DNA of 64,000 nt from Nitrospirota bacterium (lineage in GTDB: Bacteria > Nitrospirota > JACRHL01): the NCBI GenBank assembly GCA_029858285.1, contig JAOUFN010000011.1:1-64000 (forward strand). The letters are read 5' to 3'. The notes below the pieces were generated by a model. It was not told the DNA's origin and searched no databases. It saw only the letters and a list, made by a program, of their open reading frames with translations. This document shows, in pieces, positions 7,794 through 16,628 of this stretch (position 1 is the first letter of the stretch; each line of letters opens with the position of its first letter). A program made the translations under genes and the position numbers.

Positions 7794-8579
7794 ATGGTGC
7801 GGCTGGACCGGGTGGACCTGATCCTGGACGGACGGGAAGTGCTGTCCGGGATCTCCATGGCCCTCATGCCGGGCCGCTTTCTGGGGCTGATCGGCCCCAA
7901 CGGCGCAGGCAAGACCAGTTGTCTCAAGGTGATTCTCGGTGTCCATCGTCCCACCCGGGGCACGGTGCGGGTTCTGGGGCAATCGCCTTGGGAGTTGGGC
8001 AAGCGCGCCCATCACATCGGTTATGTGCCGCAGCGCTCCCTGGCCGGACGCTGGGCGCCGTTTTCAGTTTTCGATGTGGTGATGATGGGCCGCGTCTGCT
8101 GCATTGGCGTGGGTCGCCGCCCCAAGGCCCGCGACCGGCAACTGGTGGAGGAAAGTCTGGAGCGCATGGGGCTGTCCGATCAGGCGCAGCGACCTGTGGG
8201 GGCGCTCTCCGGCGGCCAGGTGCAGCGCGTGATGATCGCCCGCGCCATGTGCCGAAAAACCAGTCTGCTGATTCTGGATGAACCCACCGAAGGGGTGGAC
8301 CTGCCGCATCAGGAGCGCCTCTACCGCCTGCTCAAGGATTTGCAGGCGGAGCGCGGCCTGACCGTCATCACCGTATCCCACGACGTCTCCATGCTGTCCG
8401 GCTACGCGGACGAACTGGCGTGCATCAACCGCACCCTGCACGTCCACGGCGACCCGCGGGAGGTGATGGAAAGCCATGACCTGGGGCGTGCCTACTCCTG
8501 CGAGTTTGATTTCTTCTCCCACCACCCCCACGGCGGCGGCCATCACCACCACGGCCACACCCACATCAAGGGCGGCTAG
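7794..8579 (+). CDS. znuC: zinc ABC transporter ATPase with His-rich tail
   Basis: The ATP-hydrolysing subunit of the Znu importer. Walker A GPNGAGKT, the Q-loop in GYVPQRS, the signature LSGGQVQRV, Walker B LLILDEP and the switch His in SHD are all present. The last ~20 residues are a His cluster (HHPHGGGHHHHGHTH), uncommon for the ATPase itself, which might buffer or sense cytosolic zinc. ATG 7794 is chosen because the fold begins MVRLDRVDL; GTG at 7773, 8 bases after znuA, would add seven residues. Cotranscribed with znuA and znuB. Confidence 0.9.
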   Translation: MVRLDRVDLILDGREVLSGISMALMPGRFLGLIGPNGAGKTSCLKVILGVHRPTRGTVRVLGQSPWELGKRAHHIGYVPQRSLAGRWAPFSVFDVVMMGRVCCIGVGRRPKARDRQLVEESLERMGLSDQAQRPVGALSGGQVQRVMIARAMCRKTSLLILDEPTEGVDLPHQERLYRLLKDLQAERGLTVITVSHDVSMLSGYADELACINRTLHVHGDPREVMESHDLGRAYSCEFDFFSHHPHGGGHHHHGHTHIKGG

Positions 8580-8585
8580 GCGGGC

Positions 8586-9392
8586 ATGTTTGCCTATGAA
8601 TTCATGTGGCGCGCCCTGGCGGCGGGGTTGCTGGTCAGCCTGCTGTGTTCGGTGCTGTCCCTGTTTGTGTTGTTGCGGCGCATGGCCTTTGCCGGCATGG
8701 GCATCTCCCACGCGGCCCTGGGCGGGGTCGCCATCGGCCTGCTCACCGGCATGAATCCGCTGGTGGGGGCGCTGGGGGTGTGCGTTGCCACCGCCCTGGG
8801 TATTGGCGCGGTGACCCGCAGCGGGCGCGTCAGCCCCGATGTGGCCATCGGCATCCTCACCAGCGGCCTGATGGCCCTGGGTGTGGTGCTGATGGGCCTC
8901 TCCTCCGGCTATCAGGGGGACCTGTACAGCTACCTGTTCGGCAACATCCTGGCGGTCGACTCCGGTCAGTTCCTGTGGCTGGTGGCGGTGGCAGTGCCGG
9001 TGCTGGGCTTTATCGCCGTGTTTCTCAAGGAGCTGCTGTTCGTTGCCTTTGACGAGGAAGTGGCGCAGGTCACCGGCGTGCCTGCCCGTTTGCTCAACTA
9101 CGGCTTGCTGGTGTCCATTGCCTGTACTGTGGTGGCGGCCATCAACATGGTGGGGGTAGTACTGGCCAGCGCCCTGCTGGTGGCCCCCGCCGCCATCGGT
9201 TTTCAGATAGCCGACAACTGGCGCCCGATTCTGCTCGTTTCGGTCCTCTCCGGATGGGTGGCGGTGGCCGCCGGACTGGCCTGTTCTTTCCTGTGGGACG
9301 TGGCTTCCGGAGGGGCGATTGTGCTGGTCCTGGTGCTCCAGTTCTTTGCCGCCGTACTACTGCGTCGCCTGCGCCGACCTGCCCACATCTGA
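8586..9392 (+). CDS. znuB: zinc ABC transporter permease
   Basis: An ABC-3 family membrane subunit of 268 residues with about eight hydrophobic helices. MAFAGMGISHAALGGVAIG near residue 35 is the conserved family segment, and FDEEVAQVTGVP near 155 is the cytoplasmic coupling region that meets ZnuC. It starts 6 bases after znuC, so the three genes form one operon. Substrate is inferred from the partners. Confidence 0.92.
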   Translation: MFAYEFMWRALAAGLLVSLLCSVLSLFVLLRRMAFAGMGISHAALGGVAIGLLTGMNPLVGALGVCVATALGIGAVTRSGRVSPDVAIGILTSGLMALGVVLMGLSSGYQGDLYSYLFGNILAVDSGQFLWLVAVAVPVLGFIAVFLKELLFVAFDEEVAQVTGVPARLLNYGLLVSIACTVVAAINMVGVVLASALLVAPAAIGFQIADNWRPILLVSVLSGWVAVAAGLACSFLWDVASGGAIVLVLVLQFFAAVLLRRLRRPAHI

Positions 9393-9593
9393 CATTTTCT
9401 ACAGCTAGAACGGTACGTTACAGCTCTTTCTCGAAAGTGGCTCGGCGAGTTAGTGTGTATGTTTCACGCAATTATCCGCGCCCTACCGTCAAGATATGGC
9501 GGAAATATGCCGAAAAATAAGGCGATGTGACCAGCGTCTGGCGATGCCCGTTTCGCCTTGTTCTCCCCGTCCCCCTTGCCTGGATGGCCGTGC

Positions 9594-11276
9594 ATGGATC
9601 GTAAGGGCCTGATTCTCAACTTCCGCTGGCTGACACTGCTGCTGTCGGCGGGGCTGCTGGAATTATCCGGCGGCGGACTGCTGACCGACGGGGTGGTGGT
9701 GGCCGCCCTGACGCTGATGCTGTTTTCCAACCTCGGCCTGCACCTGATGCCGACCCCCCTGTTCCGTTATCGCCCCCACTGGTTTGGCCTGACACTGGCC
9801 GATGTGCTGCTGGTGTCCGCAGTGGTGCAGCGGCTTGGGGTGCTGCAAGGCGAGGCGTTTTTCCTCTACCTGCCGGTGATTGGCCTGTCGGCGTGCATCC
9901 ACGGCCAGCGGGGTCTGGCCGGAACCGTGGCCGCCGTGGCGGCGGTTTACGGGGGCATGGCCTGGGGCAGCGGCGTCGTCATGGCGTCGGAGGCCTCCCG
10001 GGGGCTGCTGTTCCGTACCGCCATGCTGGCGGTGATGGGTGCGGCGTTCGGATTGATGGCCTTGCGCGTGCGCCTGCAGGTGGTGGGGCAACAACTGGCC
10101 GAGGCGCGCCGCCGCGATCTGGAAGCCGTGGTTCGGGCGGCACACCGTCTGGCGACGGCAGGCACCCAGTCCGAACTGCTCAGCCTGCTGGTGCGCTCCA
10201 CGGCGGAACTGGTGACCGCCTACCGTTGCAGCGTGGTGGTATTGCAGGAGGCGGGCGAGGCCAGCATTCTGGTATCGCGGGAGATGCTGGCGCTGGAAGA
10301 ACACGCAGCCACCCACACCCTGCGCATCCACACTTCCGATTACCCCGAACTGACCACTGCGGTAGCGGCGCGCAGCCTGTTGCGCATCCCCGACGTGCAG
10401 CGTCACCGGGTGACGCGCGGCGTGCGGGGCAAGCTGGCGGACCTGGGCATCCGCTCCCTTTTGGTGGCGCCGCTGGCGGTGGATGATCCGGTTCTCGGCA
10501 CCCTGGTCCTGTCTCTGGCCAAGCGCCGCGGACCGTTCACCGAGCGCGACGGCAACGTGGTGGACCTGATCGCCAACGTGGCCGGCACCGCCCTCAAAAA
10601 CACCTACATCCGCGAGACACTGGAGGCGGAACGCCACTCCCTGCACCGCATGGCCATTACCGATTCCCTCACCGGGCTGTACAACCGGCGCTTCTTCGAC
10701 ATGCGCCTGGAGGAGGAGTCGCGTCTGGCGGTCCGCCACGGGCTGCCCCTGTCCCTGGTGCTGCTGGACGTGGACCATTTCAAGCGCGTCAACGACACCC
10801 ACGGCCACGGGGTGGGCGACCGGGTGCTGGCGGAACTGGCGCGGGTGATCGGCGCCAACCTGCGCCAGACCGACTGCTTTGCCCGCTACGGCGGCGAGGA
10901 ATTTGTGATTTTGATGCCCCTTACCGATCCGGAGGGGGCGGTTGCCAAGGCGGAAGAGATTCGTCTGGCGGTAAAGGAGGCCACCCACCGGGTGGATGAC
11001 GGCATGATGCGGGTCACCGTCAGTTTCGGGGTGTCCGGTTTCGAGCCCGGGCAGACCGCCTCCCCCGTGGACCTGCTGTCCCTGGCCGATCGGGCGGTGT
11101 ATGCCGCCAAGCGGGGCGGGCGTGACCGGGTGTGCCGTGCCGACCCTCCATCCGCACCGGCCCTGTCCTCCCAAGCCCAAACCAGCCAGAGCCAGTTGGA
11201 TCAATCCCGACCGGATCCACCGCAAACGGGCCAGTCCCGGTCCGCCGATCCGCCGTCCAGCCGCGTCAGCGGATGA
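9594..11276 (+). CDS. membrane GAF-GGDEF diguanylate cyclase
   Basis: Makes c-di-GMP from two GTP. Residues 1-165 form five or six membrane helices; about 185-330 resemble a GAF sensor; about 345-510 are a GGDEF domain starting DSLTGLYNRRFFD. The active site is GGEEF (433-437) and an inhibitory I-site RQTD (424-427) sits five residues before it, so it should be active and product-inhibited. The last ~45 residues are a Ser/Gln/Pro-rich tail. ATG 9594 is chosen over an upstream TTG-type extension. Its stop lies inside the end of the convergent queA (11-base overlap). The 200 bases upstream hold no other gene. Confidence 0.9.
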   Translation: MDRKGLILNFRWLTLLLSAGLLELSGGGLLTDGVVVAALTLMLFSNLGLHLMPTPLFRYRPHWFGLTLADVLLVSAVVQRLGVLQGEAFFLYLPVIGLSACIHGQRGLAGTVAAVAAVYGGMAWGSGVVMASEASRGLLFRTAMLAVMGAAFGLMALRVRLQVVGQQLAEARRRDLEAVVRAAHRLATAGTQSELLSLLVRSTAELVTAYRCSVVVLQEAGEASILVSREMLALEEHAATHTLRIHTSDYPELTTAVAARSLLRIPDVQRHRVTRGVRGKLADLGIRSLLVAPLAVDDPVLGTLVLSLAKRRGPFTERDGNVVDLIANVAGTALKNTYIRETLEAERHSLHRMAITDSLTGLYNRRFFDMRLEEESRLAVRHGLPLSLVLLDVDHFKRVNDTHGHGVGDRVLAELARVIGANLRQTDCFARYGGEEFVILMPLTDPEGAVAKAEEIRLAVKEATHRVDDGMMRVTVSFGVSGFEPGQTASPVDLLSLADRAVYAAKRGGRDRVCRADPPSAPALSSQAQTSQSQLDQSRPDPPQTGQSRSADPPSSRVSG

Positions 11277-12468
11277 GCATGGCATCGCCGTAACTGTAAA
11301 AGCGATACCCCTTGCCGATCGCCTCGGCATAGGCGTCCAGAACACGCTGCCGCCCAGCCATGGCCGCCACCAGCATCAGCAGGGTGGAGCACGGCAGGTG
11401 AAAATTGGTGATCAGGCTGTCCACCACCCGGAAGGTATAGCCGGGGTGAATGAACAGACGGCTTTCCCCCGCGCCAGCGGCAACCCGGCCAACCTCGCTG
11501 GCAGCGCTTTCCAGAGCGCGTGTCACCGTGGTGCCGCAGGCAACGATTTTTCCCCCTCGCGCCCGCGCCTGTTCGATGGCCCGGGCGGCGTCTTCTCCCA
11601 CCCGATAAAACTCCCCGTGCATGGTGTGTTCCGATAGCCGTTCGGCGCGCACCGGCAGGAAGGTACCCGGCCCCACATGCAGGGTCACCCGGGCGATCTC
11701 CACCCCCCTCGCCCGCAGGTTTTCCAGCAATTCCGGGGTGAAATGCAGGCCGGAGGTGGGGGCCGCAACCGAGCCGCTCTCGGCGGCGAACACGGTCTGG
11801 TAGCGCTCCCGGTCGGCAGCGTCTGCCCCGCGCCGGATGTAGGGGGGGAGGGGGATCTCCCCGTGCGCCTCCAGATGCGCCGCCAGGTCCTCGGCGGAAA
11901 GCCGGGGAAAGCGGATCAGATAGATGCCGCTCCCCTGGGCGGCGACGACTTCGGCTGCCAGATTGCCGTTCAGCAGCAGTATGTCGCCCGGTCGAATCCC
12001 CCTGTGCCCGCCCCCTTTTCCCATCGCCCGCCAGATCGGTGAGGGGGGGGGGGAAGCCGCATCAGGCGGCGTTATGGCACCAGTGCCATAACGCAAAGTG
12101 GCAGGCCCGTTAGCCGCCCGGTCGGCGGTTATCTCCGCCAGCAGCAACAGTTCAACCTTGGCCATACCTCCGGCGCGGGAACCGCGGATGCGCGCCGGGA
12201 ACACCCGTGTGTCGTTGAGAACCAGCAGATCCCCCGGCGCCAGCAGATCGGGCAGGTCGCCAAATGTCTGATGCCGGGGGGGAGTGGTTTCCGCGTTGGC
12301 CAGCCCCAGCACCATCAGGCGCGAGGCGTCGCGCCGTGCCACCGGGCGGTCGGCGATGCACTCTGGCGGCAGGAAAAAATCAAAATCCGCCGTGCGCAAC
12401 TCCGTGTCCGCTTCGGCACGATCCGTTCGACGAGGGTCCGGGGATGGAAACTCCGGAGCGCGACTCAC
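11266..12468 (-). CDS. queA: S-adenosylmethionine:tRNA ribosyltransferase-isomerase, with insertion
   Basis: QueA transfers and isomerises the ribose of SAM onto preQ1 in tRNA to make epoxyqueuosine. Family motifs are clear: DFDFFLPPECIADRP, GDLLVLNDTRVFPAR, TSGLHFTPELL, HVGPGTFLPVR and NFHLPCSTLLMLV. The GTG at 12468 overlaps the dcd stop as GTGA, giving 400 residues; a TTG ~26 codons downstream is an alternative. It is longer than the usual ~350 partly because of a ~30-residue insertion before IWRAMGKG, which contains a 24-base palindrome (12-base arms by one more pair) and an 11-C coding-strand tract. Last gene of a coupled set. Confidence 0.9.
   Translation of the reverse strand: MSRAPEFPSPDPRRTDRAEADTELRTADFDFFLPPECIADRPVARRDASRLMVLGLANAETTPPRHQTFGDLPDLLAPGDLLVLNDTRVFPARIRGSRAGGMAKVELLLLAEITADRAANGPATLRYGTGAITPPDAASPPPSPIWRAMGKGGGHRGIRPGDILLLNGNLAAEVVAAQGSGIYLIRFPRLSAEDLAAHLEAHGEIPLPPYIRRGADAADRERYQTVFAAESGSVAAPTSGLHFTPELLENLRARGVEIARVTLHVGPGTFLPVRAERLSEHTMHGEFYRVGEDAARAIEQARARGGKIVACGTTVTRALESAASEVGRVAAGAGESRLFIHPGYTFRVVDSLITNFHLPCSTLLMLVAAMAGRQRVLDAYAEAIGKGYRFYSYGDAMLIR
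12043..12053 (-). repeat. 11-base homopolymer (C11 on the coding strand) in queA
   Basis: Eleven G on the plus strand read as CCC codons in the queA insertion (residues SPPPSP). Such tracts slip readily, so this could vary in length or reflect a base-calling uncertainty. Confidence 0.7.
12069..12094. repeat. perfect palindrome inside queA
   Basis: GCGTTATGGCAC (12069-12080) and GTGCCATAACGC (12083-12094) are exact inverted complements around CA. The element is in frame and encodes part of the extra segment of QueA. Confidence 0.85.
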
Positions 12469-13571
12469 GGAACGCGGTAAAAATGCTTGGAGAGGGCCAG
12501 ACCCTGCTGGTGGTAGTGGGAGCCGCGTCCATAGGTGTATTCGGGCGCCTCGGTGAGACGTTCGTAGACCAGTTTGAAACACGGCTGGCCGTGTTCGATG
12601 CGGAACGGCACGTCGTGGGGCCGCACCTCGAGCACGGCGCGGGTGCCATGGACTTCTCCCTTGGCCCCGTAGCCGAAGCCGGAATCGAAAAAGCCCGCGT
12701 AATGGGTTCGCAGTTCCCCGGAACCGGCGTCATACTCCACCATCTCGGCGGCCACGTGGCCGGGCACCCGCACCCGCTCCCGGGAGGCGAAGATATAGAA
12801 TTCCTCCGGCTCCAGGATCACTGTGCCACCCCGTCCGGCACGGATCGGGTCCCAGTAATCGGCCTGGGGGTGGGCGCCGGTGCGCATCAGGTCCACCACC
12901 GCCGAGTTGCGCCGCGCCACATAGCCCACCACGCCGTCCGACTGCTCCCCCTTCAGGTCCACACTCATGTACAGCCCGTCGCGGATGATGGTGGCGTCGG
13001 CGGCAATCGGCTGGCCGTGCTCGTCGTACAAAAGCTGCTCGGCGCGGTACAGTTGGCCCAGTTCCGCGTCATCCATGCGGGCCTGGCCGGTGAACAGTCG
13101 TAACTGGTTGAGGCACAATCCGGCCTCCACCCGCACCGTAAAGGAACGCGGTACGACTTCCAGGTACAGGCGTCCCCGGTAACCAGCGGGGATCTCCTCA
13201 AAGCGCCGGGAGCGATCTGCGATCACCCGGGTAAAGATATCCAGCCGCCCGGTGCTGCTCTTGGGATTGGTGCGTCCGTAGATGTGGGACGGCAGGTTCA
13301 GGCACTCCAGGAGGGGGATCAGATAGACGTTGCCACGCTCCAGAATGCCCCCCTTGGCCAGGTCCACCTGATACATGAGGAGTTCCGGCAGCACCGCCTC
13401 CACGGAGCGTTCCTGGGGCAGAAAACTGCACTGGACGCGGTAGGCCACCGTCCCCAGCCGCAAATCCAGGCTGGCAGGCTGCAACTGGCCGTCAGCCAGG
13501 GGCGGGCCGCTGATCCAGCCGTTGTCGGCGGCGTGGCGCAGGGCCTGAATGGGCAGTATGCCGTCGCTCAT
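12465..13571 (-). CDS. dcd: 2'-deoxycytidine 5'-triphosphate deaminase, long form
   Basis: Deaminates dCTP to dUTP to feed dTMP synthesis. At 368 residues it is the long, duplicated-fold form (DCD N- and C-terminal domains) rather than the ~190-residue E. coli type. Visible are LQPASLDLRLG, the GRTNPKSSTGRLDIF nucleotide-binding segment, and a second-half repeat of the fold ending HYHQQGLALSKHFY. The ATG at 13571 overlaps the bluB stop as ATGA, which fixes the start, and its own stop overlaps the queA GTG. Translational coupling to both neighbours is likely. Confidence 0.9.
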   Translation of the reverse strand: MSDGILPIQALRHAADNGWISGPPLADGQLQPASLDLRLGTVAYRVQCSFLPQERSVEAVLPELLMYQVDLAKGGILERGNVYLIPLLECLNLPSHIYGRTNPKSSTGRLDIFTRVIADRSRRFEEIPAGYRGRLYLEVVPRSFTVRVEAGLCLNQLRLFTGQARMDDAELGQLYRAEQLLYDEHGQPIAADATIIRDGLYMSVDLKGEQSDGVVGYVARRNSAVVDLMRTGAHPQADYWDPIRAGRGGTVILEPEEFYIFASRERVRVPGHVAAEMVEYDAGSGELRTHYAGFFDSGFGYGAKGEVHGTRAVLEVRPHDVPFRIEHGQPCFKLVYERLTEAPEYTYGRGSHYHQQGLALSKHFYRVP

Positions 13572-14329
13572 GCCGGCTCCGCCGCTTCCAAAGCCTCGGG
13601 AAACCCGCCCCACGGTCCGTTCGGATCATGGGTGCGGCCATCCCAGTGTTCAAAGTGCACCAGATCGGTGAGGGGAATGCGCTCCCCCCACCCCACCTGT
13701 TGCAGGCGCGGCTGCTCCGGGAATGCCGCGACCGGGCCCAGGCACAGCAGCCCGATGGGGTTGATGTGGGGTGGCAGCCCCAGTACCAGGCGCACGTCCG
13801 GTTTTTTGTAGAACGACACCCAGCCCATACCAAGCCCCTCGGCGCGGGCCGCCAGCCACAGGTTCTGGATGGCTGCGGCGGCACTGTACAGATCGGTGGC
13901 CTCGTCGCTGTTGCGCCCCAGCACATGGGGGCCGCGCCGTGCCGGATCGACGGTGACGCAGATCACCACCGAGGCCTCCCGCAGGGCCTCGATTTTGATG
14001 GAGGGGAACTGCTCCGCCTGCTGCCCCTCGAACACCACCGCTGCCGAACGACGCTCCTTGTCCACCACCCGCCACAGGGCTTCGCGGGTGTCGTGGTCGC
14101 TGATCAACACAAAATCCCACGGCTGCATGAAGCCCACGCTGGGGGCGTGGTGGGCAGCCAGAAGCAGGCGCGCCAGCGTGGAATGGTCCACCGCCTCCCC
14201 GGTAAATCCCTCACGCATGTCGCGGCGATGAAAAATGGCCCGGTACACGGCGTCGCGCTCGGGCGCAGAAAAGCGGTGGGCAGTCGGGCGACCAGTCCCT
14301 TCGACGGCCCGGGACGGGGAGTCGTTCAT
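13568..14329 (-). CDS. bluB: 5,6-dimethylbenzimidazole synthase-like nitroreductase
   Basis: A 253-residue flavoprotein of the BluB branch of nitroreductases. BluB cannibalises FMNH2 with O2 to make the lower ligand of vitamin B12. The family block RRDMREGFTGEAVDHSTLAR and APSVGFMQPWDFVLI, and LWLAARAEGLGMGWVSFY, are diagnostic of BluB rather than general nitroreductases. The ATG at 14329 overlaps the desulfurase stop as ATGA. No other cobalamin gene or B12 riboswitch is seen in the window, so the local context does not by itself prove a B12 role. Confidence 0.85.
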   Translation of the reverse strand: MNDSPSRAVEGTGRPTAHRFSAPERDAVYRAIFHRRDMREGFTGEAVDHSTLARLLLAAHHAPSVGFMQPWDFVLISDHDTREALWRVVDKERRSAAVVFEGQQAEQFPSIKIEALREASVVICVTVDPARRGPHVLGRNSDEATDLYSAAAAIQNLWLAARAEGLGMGWVSFYKKPDVRLVLGLPPHINPIGLLCLGPVAAFPEQPRLQQVGWGERIPLTDLVHFEHWDGRTHDPNGPWGGFPEALEAAEPA

Positions 14330-15504
14330 GGATACTCCCCCGGCCGGTAATCGGGGGAGCTGGCGCGCAGACTCTGCACGATTCGGGCATAGGCGTCGGC
14401 GGCGGCGTCCACCTGCTCCGGGGTAGTGGCGCGCCCCAGGGTCAGGCGCAGGTTGCCGGACAGCCACGGCTCCCGCACCCCCGCCGCCACCAGTACATGG
14501 GACGGGCCGGGGGAACCGGTGGTGCAGGCCGATCCGGTGGACGAGGCGATGCCGTGCATGCCCATGCGCAGATTCACCGCCTCCCCCTCCACCCCGGCGG
14601 CGCTGACGTTCACATTGTTGGGCAGGCGCTCCTCCGGGTGACCGTTCAGGCGCACGTCCGGCAGCGCCAGCAGGGATTTCAAAAGCCGCTCCCGCAGCGC
14701 CGTCTGGCGGCGCATCTCGCTGTCCATCTCCGTTGCCGCCAGCCGCGCCGCCACCCCCATGCCGACGATTCCCGGCACGTTTTCGGTGGACGGCCTCAGG
14801 CCGCGCTCCTGCTTGCCGCCGTGGCAAAGCGGCGCCAGCGTCACCCCCTTGCGTACGTACAACGCGCCCACCCCCTTGGGGCCGTGGAACTTGTGAGCCG
14901 ACAGGGACAGCAGGTCGCACTGCAGGGCCGCCACGTCAATGGGAATATGCCCGAAGGTCTGCACCGCGTCGGTGTGGAACAACACTCCCCTGCGGCGGCA
15001 CAGGGCGCCGATCTCCGCCACCGGCTGCAGGGTGCCGACCTCGTTGTTGGCGTGCATCACGCTTACCAGCACGGTGTCGGGGCCGATGGCCTCTTCCACG
15101 TCGGCCACTGCCACCCGGCCGTGGGCGTCCACCGGCAGCACGGTGATGCGCCACCCTTCCTGGGACAGGGCGCGCACCGTGTGCAGCACCGCGTGGTGTT
15201 CGATGCCGGTGGTGATCAGGTGCCGCCCCCGGTCGCGGCAGGCGTGGGCGGCGCCGAGGATGGCCAGGTTGTCGCTTTCGGTGCCGCCGCCGGTGAACAG
15301 CACCTCCCGCGGGCGGCAGCCCAGCACATCGGCCACTTCCTTGCGCGCCGTGTCCAGCGCATCGCGGGAGGCCTGGGCCAGTTCATAGGTGCCGGAGGCG
15401 TTGCCGAACCAGGTGGTGAAAAACGGCAGCATGGACGCCACCACCTCCTCGCGCACCGCCGTGGTGGCCGCGTGGTCGAGGTAGATGGTGGTGGGCGTAT
15501 TCAT
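14326..15504 (-). CDS. class I cysteine desulfurase (NifS/IscS family)
   Basis: A 392-residue PLP enzyme that removes sulfur from cysteine as a persulfide. The PLP lysine lies in LSAHKFHGPKG, the catalytic Cys in STGSACTTGSPGPSHV on the class I mobile loop, and YLDHAATT opens the protein. There is no IscU or other Fe-S scaffold gene alongside, so whether it serves Fe-S assembly or tRNA thiolation (mnmA lies 8 kb away) cannot be told. First of the four genes joined by start-stop overlaps; asd is 41 bases upstream. Confidence 0.92.
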   Translation of the reverse strand: MNTPTTIYLDHAATTAVREEVVASMLPFFTTWFGNASGTYELAQASRDALDTARKEVADVLGCRPREVLFTGGGTESDNLAILGAAHACRDRGRHLITTGIEHHAVLHTVRALSQEGWRITVLPVDAHGRVAVADVEEAIGPDTVLVSVMHANNEVGTLQPVAEIGALCRRRGVLFHTDAVQTFGHIPIDVAALQCDLLSLSAHKFHGPKGVGALYVRKGVTLAPLCHGGKQERGLRPSTENVPGIVGMGVAARLAATEMDSEMRRQTALRERLLKSLLALPDVRLNGHPEERLPNNVNVSAAGVEGEAVNLRMGMHGIASSTGSACTTGSPGPSHVLVAAGVREPWLSGNLRLTLGRATTPEQVDAAADAYARIVQSLRASSPDYRPGEYP

Positions 15505-15545
15505 GATGATTCCAGATCAGCTCCGGCGGTCCGCCGGGTGGCCGT

Positions 15546-16571
15546 TCAGGCATGGGCGTCCAGAATCAGCCGCTCGGCGATCTGGATGGCATTGAGGGCG
15601 GCCCCCTTGCGCAGGTTGTCGGACACAATCCACATATTCAGGCCGTGTTCCACGCTGCGGTCCACCCGCACCCGGCCAACATACACCGCGTCGGTCCCGG
15701 CAGCGTCCGTGGCCAGCGGGTACAGGGAACGGCCCGGATCATCGAACACCACCACACCGGGGGCGTCGCTCATCAGGGCGCGTGCCTCGTTGGGGGTGAT
15801 GGCGCGCTCGAACTCTACGTTGACACTCTCCGAATGGCTGCGGAACACCGGCACCCGCACCGTGGTGGCGGACACGCGGATGGACAGGTCACCCATGATT
15901 TTCTGGGTTTCCCGCACCATCTTCCACTCTTCCTTGGTGTAGTCGTCCTCGTCAAATACGTCGATCTGCGGCAGGCAGTTGAAGGCGATCTGGTGCGGAT
16001 AGACCTTGGGCGCCACCTGCTGCAGGTTGAGCACCTGGCCGGACTGCTGGTACAGCTCCTCGATGGCCTTCTGGCCGGTGCCGGACACCGACTGATAGGT
16101 GGATACCACAATTCGCCGGATGCGCGCCGCGTCGTGCAGCGGCTTGAGGGCCACCACCATCTGGATGGTGGAGCAATTGGGGTTGGCGATGATGCCGTTG
16201 TGCCCCTTGAGGGCGTGGGCGTTCACCTCCGGCACCACCAGCGGCACCCCGGCGTCCATGCGGTAGGCGCTGGAATTGTCGATCACCACCGCTCCGGCGG
16301 TCACCGCGTGGGGGGCAAACTCCTTGCTGCGGGAGGCACCGGCGGAGAACAGGGCGATGTCGATGTCCCGGAACGATCCCGGAGTCAGTTTTTCCACTTT
16401 CAGCGTCTTGCCGCCGAACTCCACTTCGGTGCCTGCGGAGCGTTCCGAGGCCAGCATGCGCACCTGATCCACGGGAAAATCGCGCTGTTCCAGGATGTCG
16501 CGCATCTCCTGGCCGACCGCCCCGGTGGCTCCCACCACGGCGACGTTGTAATGTTGTTTGCGCTTCAGCAT
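15546..16571 (-). CDS. asd: aspartate-semialdehyde dehydrogenase
   Basis: Reduces aspartyl phosphate to aspartate semialdehyde, the branch point to lysine/diaminopimelate, threonine and methionine. The 341 residues contain the N-terminal NADP-binding VVGATGAVGQEM, the active-site Cys in IIANPNCSTIQMV, and the conserved EFERAITPNEAR region. Closely follows leuB (57 bases), a common arrangement. The product links to dapD and dapC found 24 kb away in this window. Confidence 0.95.
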   Translation of the reverse strand: MLKRKQHYNVAVVGATGAVGQEMRDILEQRDFPVDQVRMLASERSAGTEVEFGGKTLKVEKLTPGSFRDIDIALFSAGASRSKEFAPHAVTAGAVVIDNSSAYRMDAGVPLVVPEVNAHALKGHNGIIANPNCSTIQMVVALKPLHDAARIRRIVVSTYQSVSGTGQKAIEELYQQSGQVLNLQQVAPKVYPHQIAFNCLPQIDVFDEDDYTKEEWKMVRETQKIMGDLSIRVSATTVRVPVFRSHSESVNVEFERAITPNEARALMSDAPGVVVFDDPGRSLYPLATDAAGTDAVYVGRVRVDRSVEHGLNMWIVSDNLRKGAALNAIQIAERLILDAHA

Positions 16572-16628
16572 GGGTTTTTGTCCTTTGCGGCAACCGCGGG
16601 GGTTGCCACCGTGTATCCGTTGCGGTCT

